Below, piece by piece: positions 44,378-52,023 of a stretch of DNA of 64,000 bases. The position numbers and the translations under genes are program-made. Origin of the DNA: Candidatus Didemnitutus sp. (GTDB taxonomy: Bacteria > Verrucomicrobiota > Verrucomicrobiia > Opitutales > Opitutaceae). Under the pieces are notes generated by a model. It had not been told where the DNA came from and made no database searches. It saw nothing but the letters and a program-made list of their open reading frames with translations. The stretch is from NCBI GenBank assembly GCA_019634575.1, contig JAHCAY010000001.1:2108001-2172000 (forward strand). Reading direction: 5' to 3'. Each line of letters opens with the position of its first letter. Within the stretch, counting starts at the first letter, position 1.

Positions 44378-45460
44378 TCACACCGCCTTCGCCGCCGGAT
44401 AGCTGCCGAGCCACTTCACGAGCGGACACTGGCGGCGCAGGTCGGCGAGCGCCTGCTGCATCGCGGGCTCGTCGTAGTGGCCGGAGACATCGAGGAAGAA
44501 GATGTAGTCCCACGGACGCAGGCGGCTCGGACGCGACTCGATGCGCGTGAGGTTGAGCTTGCGCTTGTGGAAAGGCGTGAGCGCGCGCAGCAACGCGCCG
44601 GGCTCGTGATGCAGCGAGACGAGCAGGCTCGTCTTGTCGTGGCCCTTGCCAACCACGCCGGACGGCTCGCGGCCGAGGATGCCGAAGCGCGAGGTGTTGT
44701 TCTTCTGGTCCTGGATGCGCTGCGCTACGGCAGGCACACCGTAACGCTCGCCGGCGAGGCGCGGACCGACGGCGGCGGCGCCCTTCTCTTTCGCGGCGCG
44801 CTGCACGCCGAGCGCGGTGCTGTCGACGTCGATCAGCTGCGCGTGCGGCAGGTGGCGCTGGAGCCAGCGGCGGCACTGGGCGAGCGCCTGGTCCTTCGAG
44901 TAGACGCGGGTGATTTTTTCCAGCGGCTCGCGCGAGAGCAGCGTGTGCTCGATCTCGAGCTGGAGCTCGGCGACGATCTTCAGCGGCGTCTCGACGAAGA
45001 GATCCAGCGAATCGCGCACGGTGCCTTCGGTGGAGTTCTCGATCGGCACGACGCCGTAGTCGGCCTCCCCCTTCTCCACCGCGGTGAACACGTCGGCGAG
45101 CGACGGCATCGGGCGGTAATCGACGCTACGGCCGAACTTCTTCAATGCCGCGGCGTGCGTGTAGGTCGCCTCGGGTCCGAGGTAGGCGATGACGAGCGGT
45201 TTCTCCAACGCGAGCGCAGCGGACATGATCTCGCGATAAATGGCCTGGAGCGCCGCGGGTTTGAGCACGCCGCCCTTGTTGGTGGTGGCGACGCGACGGA
45301 GCACGTCGGCCTCGCGCTCGGCGACGTAGATGCGCCCGCGTGCGCCGCGTTTCACTTCGCCGATGCGCTGGGCGAGACGGAGGCGATCGTTGAGGAGCTT
45401 CACGACGCGTTCGTCGATGGCGTCGATGCGCGTGCGGATGGCGGAGAGTTCTTTTTTCAT
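44378..45460 (-). CDS. pheA: Bifunctional chorismate mutase / prephenate dehydratase
   Basis: 360 residues. N-terminal AroQ chorismate mutase (1-85; ELSAIRTRIDAIDERVVKLL with helix EREADVLRRV), prephenate dehydratase (~90-270; YLGPEATYTHAAALKKFG, PIENSTEGTVRDSLDLF, NNTSRFGILG), and a C-terminal ACT domain (~275-350; ESRPSRLRPWDYIFFLDVSG) for phenylalanine feedback. Makes phenylpyruvate for Phe synthesis. Downstream of aroF in the same orientation, 93 bp apart, so under the attenuator described at 46635-46777. Confidence 0.95.
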   Translation of the reverse strand: MKKELSAIRTRIDAIDERVVKLLNDRLRLAQRIGEVKRGARGRIYVAEREADVLRRVATTNKGGVLKPAALQAIYREIMSAALALEKPLVIAYLGPEATYTHAAALKKFGRSVDYRPMPSLADVFTAVEKGEADYGVVPIENSTEGTVRDSLDLFVETPLKIVAELQLEIEHTLLSREPLEKITRVYSKDQALAQCRRWLQRHLPHAQLIDVDSTALGVQRAAKEKGAAAVGPRLAGERYGVPAVAQRIQDQKNNTSRFGILGREPSGVVGKGHDKTSLLVSLHHEPGALLRALTPFHKRKLNLTRIESRPSRLRPWDYIFFLDVSGHYDEPAMQQALADLRRQCPLVKWLGSYPAAKAV

Positions 45461-45482
45461 GCGCGGGCGGTGGAAGGGGAAG

Positions 45483-45541
45483 GTGTGGTCAGCGAGCTTG
45501 CGCGCGCCTCTCGGGGCGCCCGCCAGCGGGCTGACCTACAA
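45483..45541. repeat. Inverted repeat in aroF-pheA gap
   Basis: Starts GTGTGGTCAGCGAGCTTGCG and is bounded by GGTCAGC (45487-45493) / GCTGACC (45530-45536). Its left part matches the gspJ leader repeat (33190-33215). It lies between two cotranscribed genes without a stop-start function of its own. Confidence 0.75.
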
Positions 45542-45553
45542 GAAGCGAAGCGA

Positions 45554-46603
45554 TTAGGCGCGGGCGGCGGGTTGGGGACGAAGCGTAGCGTGGAGAGCGC
45601 GGCAGCGTTTGACCAGCTCGGCAAGCGCCGAGGGCGTCACGGCCTGCTTCGGGTCGTCGCCGATGCCGTGCGACGGGCTGACGTGCGCCTCGATGCACAG
45701 GCCGTCGCAGCCGTAGGCCACGGCGGCGAGCGCGGCGGCAGGGACGTAGCTGGCTTTACCGACGGAATGCGACGGATCGACGACGACCGGCGCCCAGGTC
45801 TTTTCCTTGAGCAGCGGCGTGATCGATTCGTCGGGCTGGTTGCGGTAACCCTCGAGCTGCGGCTGGGTGCCGCGCGGGCAGAGAATGACGTTCGGATTGC
45901 CGAAGGCCGCGATGTATTCGGCAGCGGAGATGAACTCCGCAAGCGGGCCGCTGTGGATGCTGCGCTTGAGCATCACCGCGGTGGAGCGACCGGCGATGGC
46001 GCGGCCGACCTGGCGGAGGAGCGAGTAGTTCAGCGCGTTGCGTGCGCCGATCTGGAGCACGTGCACACCGGCATCGAGGGCGAGGTTGATGTGCTCGAGC
46101 TCCATGACTTCGGTGACGACCGGCAGGCCGGTGCGGCGCGAGGCGTCCATGAGGATTTCGAGCGAGCGCGCGTCGCCTTGGAAGCTGTAGGGATTGGTGC
46201 GCGGCTTCCACACGCCGCCGCGGAGCGCATCGGCGCCCGCCTCTTTCACGGCCTGCGAAGTCTCGAGGTAATAATTGGGATTTTTCGGATCGATCGTGCA
46301 CTGGCCGGCGATGACCAAGAGTTCCTCGCCCAGCGTGACGTTGCCGATCTTGAGGTGGTGGTTGGCGAGGTCCGAGCGCCGGTCCATGAGCTTGAACGGC
46401 GACTGGATGCGATCGATGCGCTCGATGTAGTCGAGGCCTTCGAGGCGCGCGATCATCAGCTCGTCGCGCTCGTCGCCGACGATGGCGTAGATCGAACGGA
46501 CGGCACCGATGATGGGTTGGATCTTGCAGCCGAACTCGACGACGATGGTCGTGACTTCGTTGAGCTGTTCGGGCGTGAGGCGAGTGGCTTTAGGGAGGAT
46601 CAT
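45554..46603 (-). CDS. aroF: 3-deoxy-7-phosphoheptulonate synthase (DAHP synthase)
   Basis: 349 residues; first step of the shikimate pathway from PEP and erythrose-4-phosphate. N-terminal ferredoxin-like regulatory domain (1-~80; SIYAIVGDERDELMIARLEG), then the TIM barrel with GEELLVIAGQC and GGVWKPRTNPYSFQG, the AroAI-beta/KDO8PS-like type (Bacillus/Thermotoga kind). ATG 46603. It lies directly downstream of a Phe leader peptide and terminator, so it is the first structural gene of a Phe-controlled operon. Confidence 0.94.
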   Translation of the reverse strand: MILPKATRLTPEQLNEVTTIVVEFGCKIQPIIGAVRSIYAIVGDERDELMIARLEGLDYIERIDRIQSPFKLMDRRSDLANHHLKIGNVTLGEELLVIAGQCTIDPKNPNYYLETSQAVKEAGADALRGGVWKPRTNPYSFQGDARSLEILMDASRRTGLPVVTEVMELEHINLALDAGVHVLQIGARNALNYSLLRQVGRAIAGRSTAVMLKRSIHSGPLAEFISAAEYIAAFGNPNVILCPRGTQPQLEGYRNQPDESITPLLKEKTWAPVVVDPSHSVGKASYVPAAALAAVAYGCDGLCIEAHVSPSHGIGDDPKQAVTPSALAELVKRCRALHATLRPQPAARA

Positions 46604-46634
46604 GGGAGCAAGCGTGAGGAAATCGGTGGGTCGG

Positions 46635-46668
46635 AAAACAAAAGAGCCGCCCGGGATTGGGCGGCTCT
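46635..46668 (-). terminator. Attenuator terminator upstream of aroF
   Basis: Minus strand: AGAGCCGCCC (5' arm, 46659-46668), loop AATCCC, GGGCGGCTCT (3' arm, 46643-46652), then TTTGTTTT (46635-46642). It stands 31 bp before aroF and 37 bp after the leader-peptide stop. The 5' arm can alternatively pair with GGGCGGCT of the leader end (46708-46715), giving an antiterminator. Confidence 0.9.
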
Positions 46669-46705
46669 GGTGCTTAAATCTGGTGAGTCAGTTTATGCTT
46701 CGGAG

Positions 46706-46777
46706 TCAGCCGCCCATGGTTCGCGGGGCAAAAAAGCCGGCGAACGCAAAAAAGAAATAGGCGAACGACTGAAGCAT
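46706..46777 (-). CDS. Phenylalanine leader peptide (PheL-like)
   Basis: A 23-codon ORF that starts at ATG 46777. Its first 16 residues are MLQSFAYFFFAFAGFF; seven of the first 16 codons are Phe (TTC/TTT) plus one Tyr, followed by APRTMGG and stop. E. coli PheL has the same Phe-rich character. Its last two Gly codons and stop contain GGGCGGCT, identical to the 3' arm of the downstream terminator. This is the logic of ribosome-mediated attenuation: ribosome stalling at Phe codons would leave GGGCGGCU free to sequester the terminator 5' arm. No Shine-Dalgarno is visible. Confidence 0.85.
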   Translation of the reverse strand: MLQSFAYFFFAFAGFFAPRTMGG

Positions 46778-46809
46778 GTGCGCAGAGGAGTGCCGGCCAG
46801 CGCGCGGCG

Positions 46810-46815
46810 TGTCAA
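46810..46815 (-). promoter_or_regulatory. -35 box for aroF operon
   Basis: Perfect TTGACA on the minus strand, between the glgA stop (46861) and the leader peptide. Seventeen bases later the sequence is CACTCC, a poor -10. If used, the transcript would start within a few bases of the leader ATG, meaning leaderless or nearly leaderless translation. Confidence 0.5.
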
Positions 46816-46860
46816 CGGCGAGGTTGAGAGGGCGATGTCATACGGGACGCCCCGACCCGC

Positions 46861-48333
46861 TCAGGCTTCCAGCGTCGTCCCCGTCCGCGCCTCGATCGCC
46901 CAGCGGTAGCATTCGACGTATTTCGGCGCGCTCGCGGCCCACGAGAAATCCTGCGCCATCGCGCGCAGCTGCATGGCGCGGAACTCTTCGCGGCGGTCGT
47001 AATACGTCGCGCACGCCCGGCCGATCGCCTGATAGAGCGCGGCCGAGTTCGCTTCGCGGAAGAGGAAACCCGTGCCGCGATTCGAGCCCTCGTCGTAGTT
47101 CACCACCGTGTCGACAAGGCCGCCGGTCGCGCGGACAATCGGCAGCGTGCCGTAGCGCATCGCATACATCTGCGTGAGGCCGCACGGCTCCGAACGACTC
47201 GGCATCACGAACAGATCGCTGCCCGCCTGCACGAGACGCGCGAGTTTCGGGTCGAAGCCGATGAACGCCCCGATCTTGCCCGGATGGCGCGCCGCGGCCG
47301 TGCGGAACATCGCCTCGGTCCGCTCGTCGCCGCTGCCCACGATGGCGAACTGCACGTGCATGCGCTCGACGATGTGCCCGATCGACTCGGCGAGCAGATC
47401 GAGACCCTTCTGGTGCGCGAGGCGCGCGACGACGCCGTAGACCGCGACATGCGCGTCGGGATTGAGCCCGAGCCGTTCCTGCAACGCCGCTTTGCACGCC
47501 GCCTTGCCAGAGAGATCGGCGGCGGAAAAATTCGCGGGCAGCGCCTTGTCGGTCGCCGGGTCCCACGCGGCGGCGTCGATGCCGTTCAGGATGCCGATCA
47601 CGTCGGCCGAGCGGAAACGCAGCACGGCATCGAGCCCGAAACCTCCCTCGCGTGTGCGGATTTCCTGCGCGTAGGTCGGACTCACCGTCGTGATCTTCGA
47701 CGAGTGATAGAGCCCGCCCTTCATCATGTTCACCTGGCCGTGGCTCTCGAGCGAGTCGGAGCGATATTCGCCCATCGGCAGCCGCGAAAACTCCACGAGA
47801 CTGCGCGGCGCGAGGCCTTGGTGCTCGAGATTGTGCACCGTGAAAACCGTCGCGATCTTCCCGAGTGGTCCGTCGCGCAACGTCGTGTTCAGCATCACGG
47901 GCAGCAGCCCCGTCGTCCAATCGTGCGCGTGGATCACGTCCGGGATCCAGTCGAGCTGCTCGCATAGCGCGAGCACCGCGCGACAGAAGAAGGCGAAGCG
48001 AAACGGATTGTCGCTCGACTCGCTGTAGACCTCCGGGCGACCGAAATACCAGTCGTGCTCGATGAAATACGCCGGCACCGCCGTGCCCGGGAGCGTCGTC
48101 TCCCACGTGCGCGCCCAGCGCGCCTCCGGCCCGACGTCCACGCCGAGCGGCTCCTCGCGCGTCTTCCATTCGCCCACGCGCTTCGTCGTGGCATACAGCG
48201 GGCACACCACGCGCGCATCGTGGCCGAGCGCCGCGATATCCTTCGGCAGGGCGCCGACCATGTCGGCGAGCCCGCCCACTTTGACGAAAGGCTCAACTTC
48301 GGGGGTGACGAACAGGACTTTCAGCCGGCGCAT
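46861..48333 (-). CDS. glgA: Glycogen synthase GlgA
   Basis: 490-residue ADP-glucose:glycogen glucosyltransferase (GT5). N-terminal KVLFVTPEVEPFVKVGGLAD contains the KxGGL ADP-glucose motif. C-terminal half has LAHQKGLDLL and the catalytic loop MPSRSEPCGLTQMYAMRYGT. ATG 48333 chosen; a TTG 21 bases upstream is possible. It ends 46 bp before the -35 of the aroF operon. It follows the FAD oxidoreductase by 45 bp and may be cotranscribed. Confidence 0.92.
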   Translation of the reverse strand: MRRLKVLFVTPEVEPFVKVGGLADMVGALPKDIAALGHDARVVCPLYATTKRVGEWKTREEPLGVDVGPEARWARTWETTLPGTAVPAYFIEHDWYFGRPEVYSESSDNPFRFAFFCRAVLALCEQLDWIPDVIHAHDWTTGLLPVMLNTTLRDGPLGKIATVFTVHNLEHQGLAPRSLVEFSRLPMGEYRSDSLESHGQVNMMKGGLYHSSKITTVSPTYAQEIRTREGGFGLDAVLRFRSADVIGILNGIDAAAWDPATDKALPANFSAADLSGKAACKAALQERLGLNPDAHVAVYGVVARLAHQKGLDLLAESIGHIVERMHVQFAIVGSGDERTEAMFRTAAARHPGKIGAFIGFDPKLARLVQAGSDLFVMPSRSEPCGLTQMYAMRYGTLPIVRATGGLVDTVVNYDEGSNRGTGFLFREANSAALYQAIGRACATYYDRREEFRAMQLRAMAQDFSWAASAPKYVECYRWAIEARTGTTLEA

Positions 48334-48378
48334 AGGAACGCCACTCAGCCCCAACGCCCGGCCCGTGCCGAGTCAAAA

Positions 48379-49521
48379 TTAGACCGCGCCGCGCGAACGC
48401 GCCTGTCCCAGCAATTCCGCCCACGGCGAACGCTCGCCGCACGCCCGCGCCGCCGCCGCACGCCCGCAAAGCGAGCCCACGATGTTGCCCGTCCCACAGT
48501 AGCCGCCCAGCGCCCAGACCTTCGGCCGCACTTCCTCGAGCAGCGGCAATCCATCGCTCGTGTAACCCACCGACGCCGCCCAGCGGTGCGTCACCGGGGC
48601 GTTCACGCCCAGATGCCCGCGCAGGAACCGTTCGATTTTCTCCTGAATATAATCCGTGGGCTCCGCTGATTGCGTCCACTCGTCCTCCAGCGCGTGATCG
48701 CGGAACCCGCCGAGCGCGATCGAGCCGTCCGCGAGCTGCTGCCAATACTCGTAGCCGTAGCGCCAGTAGACCGCACGCGGCAGACTCACTTCGCGCGTCG
48801 GCGCCGTCGCGAGCATCTGCAACCGCGCCGTGCGCACGCGCCCCGCCAGCTCCGGAAAAATCCGCTCCAACCGCCCGTCCACCGCCACGATCACCGTGTC
48901 CGCCACGACCACGCCCGCATCGGACACGACCTGCCCAGGCACGAGTTTTTTCAACGGCGAGCGCTCGAACAACCGCACGCCCTGCTCGCGCAACCGCCGC
49001 GCCACGGCGCGCACCCGCGCGAGCGGCTGAAACACGCCATCCGTCGGCAGCAACAACCCCTCGCCCTCCGGCCCGCGATACCACTCGACCGGAAAACCGT
49101 CGGCCTGCAACGCCGCCAGATGCGCGCGACAATCCTCCATCTCCGCCGGCGTCGCCGCGATGCGCAGCGAGCCGTTCAGTTTGAACACGCCTGGCAACGC
49201 CGCCGCCTGCCGCTGGATTTCCTCCGCCGTCGCGCGATAGATCCCCGCCGCCACTTCGCTTCCGAACTGCGCCACGGTGTCGTGATAAAACTTCGCCAAC
49301 CCGGCCAGCACGAACCCGCCGTTGCGCCCCGCCGCGCCCGCACCCGCGCCGCGCGCGTCGATGCCGACCGCCTCCACGCCGCGCGCGCGCAACTCCTCCA
49401 GCGCCGCCAGCCCCGATCCGCCCAAGCCCACAACGCACACATCCGCCCGCACGACGCCCTCCAACTGCGGCAGCGGCTCCCACGGCGCATCGTCCCAGAT
49501 CGGCTTGTTCACGCGCCGCAT
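48379..49521 (-). CDS. FAD-dependent oxidoreductase (DAO family)
   Basis: 380 residues. Rossmann motif CVVGLGGSGLAALEELRARG near residue 30, then the DAO-family flow AAGRNGGFVLAG, VYWRYGYEYWQQLADGSIAL and a C-terminal GYCGTGNIVGSL FAD-binding stretch. Family members oxidise amines or amino acids such as glycine, sarcosine or gamma-glutamylputrescine; the substrate here is unknown. ATG 49521 precedes a short leader without signal peptide. Confidence 0.85.
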   Translation of the reverse strand: MRRVNKPIWDDAPWEPLPQLEGVVRADVCVVGLGGSGLAALEELRARGVEAVGIDARGAGAGAAGRNGGFVLAGLAKFYHDTVAQFGSEVAAGIYRATAEEIQRQAAALPGVFKLNGSLRIAATPAEMEDCRAHLAALQADGFPVEWYRGPEGEGLLLPTDGVFQPLARVRAVARRLREQGVRLFERSPLKKLVPGQVVSDAGVVVADTVIVAVDGRLERIFPELAGRVRTARLQMLATAPTREVSLPRAVYWRYGYEYWQQLADGSIALGGFRDHALEDEWTQSAEPTDYIQEKIERFLRGHLGVNAPVTHRWAASVGYTSDGLPLLEEVRPKVWALGGYCGTGNIVGSLCGRAAAARACGERSPWAELLGQARSRGAV

Positions 49522-49591
49522 CCTGCCGCCCGCCCGCCCCCACGCAAGCCCGCCGCAACAAACACCTCATCGCCGCCCGCCCCGAAGGAAT

Positions 49592-49608
49592 CTAGCGTAA
49601 TACGCTAG
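49592..49608. promoter_or_regulatory. 17-bp palindrome overlapping the HTH gene stop
   Basis: CTAGCGTAATACGCTAG is an odd-centred perfect palindrome. It includes the stop codon of the HTH gene and is the reverse complement of the copy at 49974-49990. Confidence 0.85.
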
Positions 49609-49972
49609 CTTGCCTGGAGCGCTTGGTCTCCGGTCGCCGCTGGCGGCCCAGCCAGGCCAGCAATTCAAGGGTTCGCTCCGCGTCGGGCATGGCCTGCGCA
49701 TTCACGAAAAACTCGGTCATGCGGGCTGGATCGAGGGACAGTTCGCGCGCCAAGAGCGCCTTCGCACCGCGCGATCTCAGGTGCCCTCGCACCGCTTCTC
49801 GCAGCGCAAGCCAAAGCGGCGTCTCGACTCCCGGACGCAACGTCGCGCCGCGCGACCGCGGTGCCGGTTGCAGCCGCTGGCGCAAATGGCGCGCCAGTGC
49901 GACCGCCGCCGTCTCCAACGATGATGCCAATACGTCCACTCCCCTTAGCTTCGCCGGTCGGTAGTTTTGCAT
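49592..49972 (-). CDS. Small HTH-type DNA-binding protein
   Basis: 126 residues, Arg-rich. The C-terminal half TPLWLALREAVRGHLRSRGA-KALLARELSLDPARMTEFF-MPDAERTLELLAWL is a five-helix Xre/lambda-repressor-like fold as I read it. Its ATG lies 1 bp from one copy of a 17-bp palindrome and its stop codon is inside the other, so it probably autoregulates through them. I recall similar small proteins in Opitutaceae but cannot verify. It could be an antitoxin-like regulator; no toxin gene is adjacent. Confidence 0.65.
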   Translation of the reverse strand: MQNYRPAKLRGVDVLASSLETAAVALARHLRQRLQPAPRSRGATLRPGVETPLWLALREAVRGHLRSRGAKALLARELSLDPARMTEFFVNAQAMPDAERTLELLAWLGRQRRPETKRSRQASVLR

Positions 49973-49973
49973 T

Positions 49974-49990
49974 CTAGCGTATTACGCTAG
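49974..49990. promoter_or_regulatory. 17-bp palindrome at HTH gene start
   Basis: CTAGCGTATTACGCTAG ends one base before the ATG of the leftward HTH gene. It would overlap the promoter or ribosome entry, as an autoregulatory operator does. Identical (in reverse complement) to 49592-49608. Confidence 0.85.
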
Positions 49991-50089
49991 ATTTGCTCCG
50001 GCTGACAAGCCGGGGGAAACACGGAGGCCCGGGGAGGCGGGGTATGCTTTCGCGTTTGCGGCAGACGGAGAATCACAAACGCTCGGCGC

Positions 50090-51373
50090 GTGTCGTTTTC
50101 AGAAAACCATGCCCGCGCCGCCGCACTGGATCGCACCGATCCGCTGGCGCGTTTTCGAGCGGAGTTCCACCTGCCGGCAGGACAGATCTACCTCGACGGC
50201 AACTCGCTCGGGCTGCTCTCGCGGCCCGCAGAAGCCGCCGCGCGTCGCGTGCTCGACGAGTGGCGCACGCTCGGCATCGGCGGCTGGACCGACGCCGCGA
50301 CGCCGTGGGTTTCATTCAGCGAAACAATCGCCGCGCAACTCGCCCCACTCCTCGGCGCTGCGCCTGACGAGGTCGGCGTGACCGGCTCCACGACAAGCAA
50401 CCTCCACCAGTTGCTCGCAACGCTGTTCGATCCTGCCCACGCATCACGGCGCGTCATCCTCGGTGATGAGCTGAATTTCCCCTCCGACGCCCACGCGATC
50501 GCGAGCCATCTTCGCCTGCGCGGCCTCGACCCCGCGACGCACTACCGCGAGGTGCGCAGTCGCGACGGGCGCACGCTACGCGAAGACGACATCATCGCCG
50601 CGTTCGCGCCGGACGTGCAGGTCGCCGTGCTGCCGTCCGTGCTCTTCACGAGCGGGCAACTGCTCGATCTCGCCCGCCTCACGCGTGAGGTGCACGCGCG
50701 CGGCATCCTGATCGGGTTCGACTGCTCGCACTCCGTCGGCGCGGTGCCGCACAACCTCGACGCGGACGACGTCGATTTCGCGTTCTGGTGTTCCTACAAA
50801 TATCTCAACGCCGGCCCCGGCGCGGTGGGCGGGCTTTACCTGAACCGCCGCCACCACACCCGCGCGCCCGGCCTGGCCGGCTGGTGGGGCGTGGCACCCG
50901 GCCGACGCTTCGCCATGTCACACACGCACGAGGCCGAGACCGGCGCAGCGGCGTTGCACGTCGGCACACCGCACATCCTGAGCGTGGCACCGTTGCAAGG
51001 CGCGTTGGAGCTTTTCACGGCGGCGGGCGGCATCGCTCCGCTGCGGGAAAAATCCCTCGCCCTCACCGCCTGGCTCATCGAACTCGCCGACACGCACCTC
51101 GCGCCGCTCGGATTCTCCGTCGTGACGCCCCGCGAGCCCGCGCGCCGCGGCGGCCACGTGTCGCTCGCGCACCCCGAGGCGTGGCGCCTTTGCCAGGCGC
51201 TGAAGGCCGCGGGCATCGTGCCGGACTTCCGCCCGCCCGACGTGGTGCGGCTTGCGCCGACCGCGCTCTACAATTCCTACAGCGATTGCGTTGCGGCCAT
51301 CGAGCGGCTCCACCACATCGCCCACACCCGCAGCTACGAAACCTTCCCCGCGCAACGCGGCAGCGTCACATGA
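50090..51373 (+). CDS. kynU: Kynureninase
   Basis: PLP enzyme that cleaves kynurenine to anthranilate and alanine, 427 residues. YLDGNSLGLLSRPA is the N-terminal signature; Ser/Thr in GSTTSNLHQL bind PLP phosphate; ...FWCSYKYLNAGPG carries the Schiff-base Lys237. Start GTG 50090 gives the expected N-terminus. It overlaps kynB by ATGA. Tryptophan dioxygenase is not in the window. The 99 bp between the palindrome and the start contains a short CCGGCT/AGCCGG stem. Confidence 0.95.
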   Translation: MSFSENHARAAALDRTDPLARFRAEFHLPAGQIYLDGNSLGLLSRPAEAAARRVLDEWRTLGIGGWTDAATPWVSFSETIAAQLAPLLGAAPDEVGVTGSTTSNLHQLLATLFDPAHASRRVILGDELNFPSDAHAIASHLRLRGLDPATHYREVRSRDGRTLREDDIIAAFAPDVQVAVLPSVLFTSGQLLDLARLTREVHARGILIGFDCSHSVGAVPHNLDADDVDFAFWCSYKYLNAGPGAVGGLYLNRRHHTRAPGLAGWWGVAPGRRFAMSHTHEAETGAAALHVGTPHILSVAPLQGALELFTAAGGIAPLREKSLALTAWLIELADTHLAPLGFSVVTPREPARRGGHVSLAHPEAWRLCQALKAAGIVPDFRPPDVVRLAPTALYNSYSDCVAAIERLHHIAHTRSYETFPAQRGSVT

Positions 51374-51990
51374 AACTGATCGACATTTCCCGTCCCCTGC
51401 AAAACGGCATGGTCGTCTGGCCAGGCGACACCGCGACCGAGTTTTCTTTCGCCGCCACCAAGGCCGGCGGCTACTCGGCCAACGTCGGCCGCCTCGTCAC
51501 GAGCATGCACGCGGGCACGCACGTCGATGCGCCGTATCACTTCGCCGATGCCGGCGCGAAGATCGACGAGGTTCCCCTCGACGCCTACGTCGGGCCGGCG
51601 CGCGTGATCGACGCGCGCGGACGCGACGAGCTCACGCCCGAGCTCTTCGCGCCGTTCGACTGGGCCGCGACGCCGCGCGCGCTCATTCGCACCGATTGCT
51701 GGAAAAATCCCGCCGCGTTTCCGGCCGGCTGGCCGCGCTACGCGCCGGGGCTGCCCGCCTGGCTCGGCGCACACGGCGTGCGGCTCATCGGCATGGATTT
51801 TCCCTCCGTCGACCAGCCGACGAGCAAGGACCTGCCCACGCACCACGCGCTCGAAGCCGCACGCGTGCTCATCCTGGAAAACCTCGACCTGCACGCCGTC
51901 GATCCCGGCGTCTACGAGCTCATCGCGCTGCCGCTGAAGGTGCGTGGCGGCGATGGCTCGCCCGTGCGCGCGGTGCTGCGGTGCGATTGA
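51370..51990 (+). CDS. kynB: Kynurenine formamidase (cyclase family)
   Basis: 206-residue metal-dependent hydrolase. Metal motif HAGTHVDAPYHF (His47, His51, Asp53), with SVDQPTSKDLPTHHALEAAR and ENLDLHAVDPGVYELIALPL later, all typical of KynB. Converts N-formylkynurenine to kynurenine, feeding kynureninase. Start ATG 51370 overlaps the kynU stop, so the pair is translationally coupled. Confidence 0.93.
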   Translation: MKLIDISRPLQNGMVVWPGDTATEFSFAATKAGGYSANVGRLVTSMHAGTHVDAPYHFADAGAKIDEVPLDAYVGPARVIDARGRDELTPELFAPFDWAATPRALIRTDCWKNPAAFPAGWPRYAPGLPAWLGAHGVRLIGMDFPSVDQPTSKDLPTHHALEAARVLILENLDLHAVDPGVYELIALPLKVRGGDGSPVRAVLRCD

Positions 51991-52023
51991 CGCGGCGCAC
52001 CCGCCTGCGCGCGGGCCGCCGCT

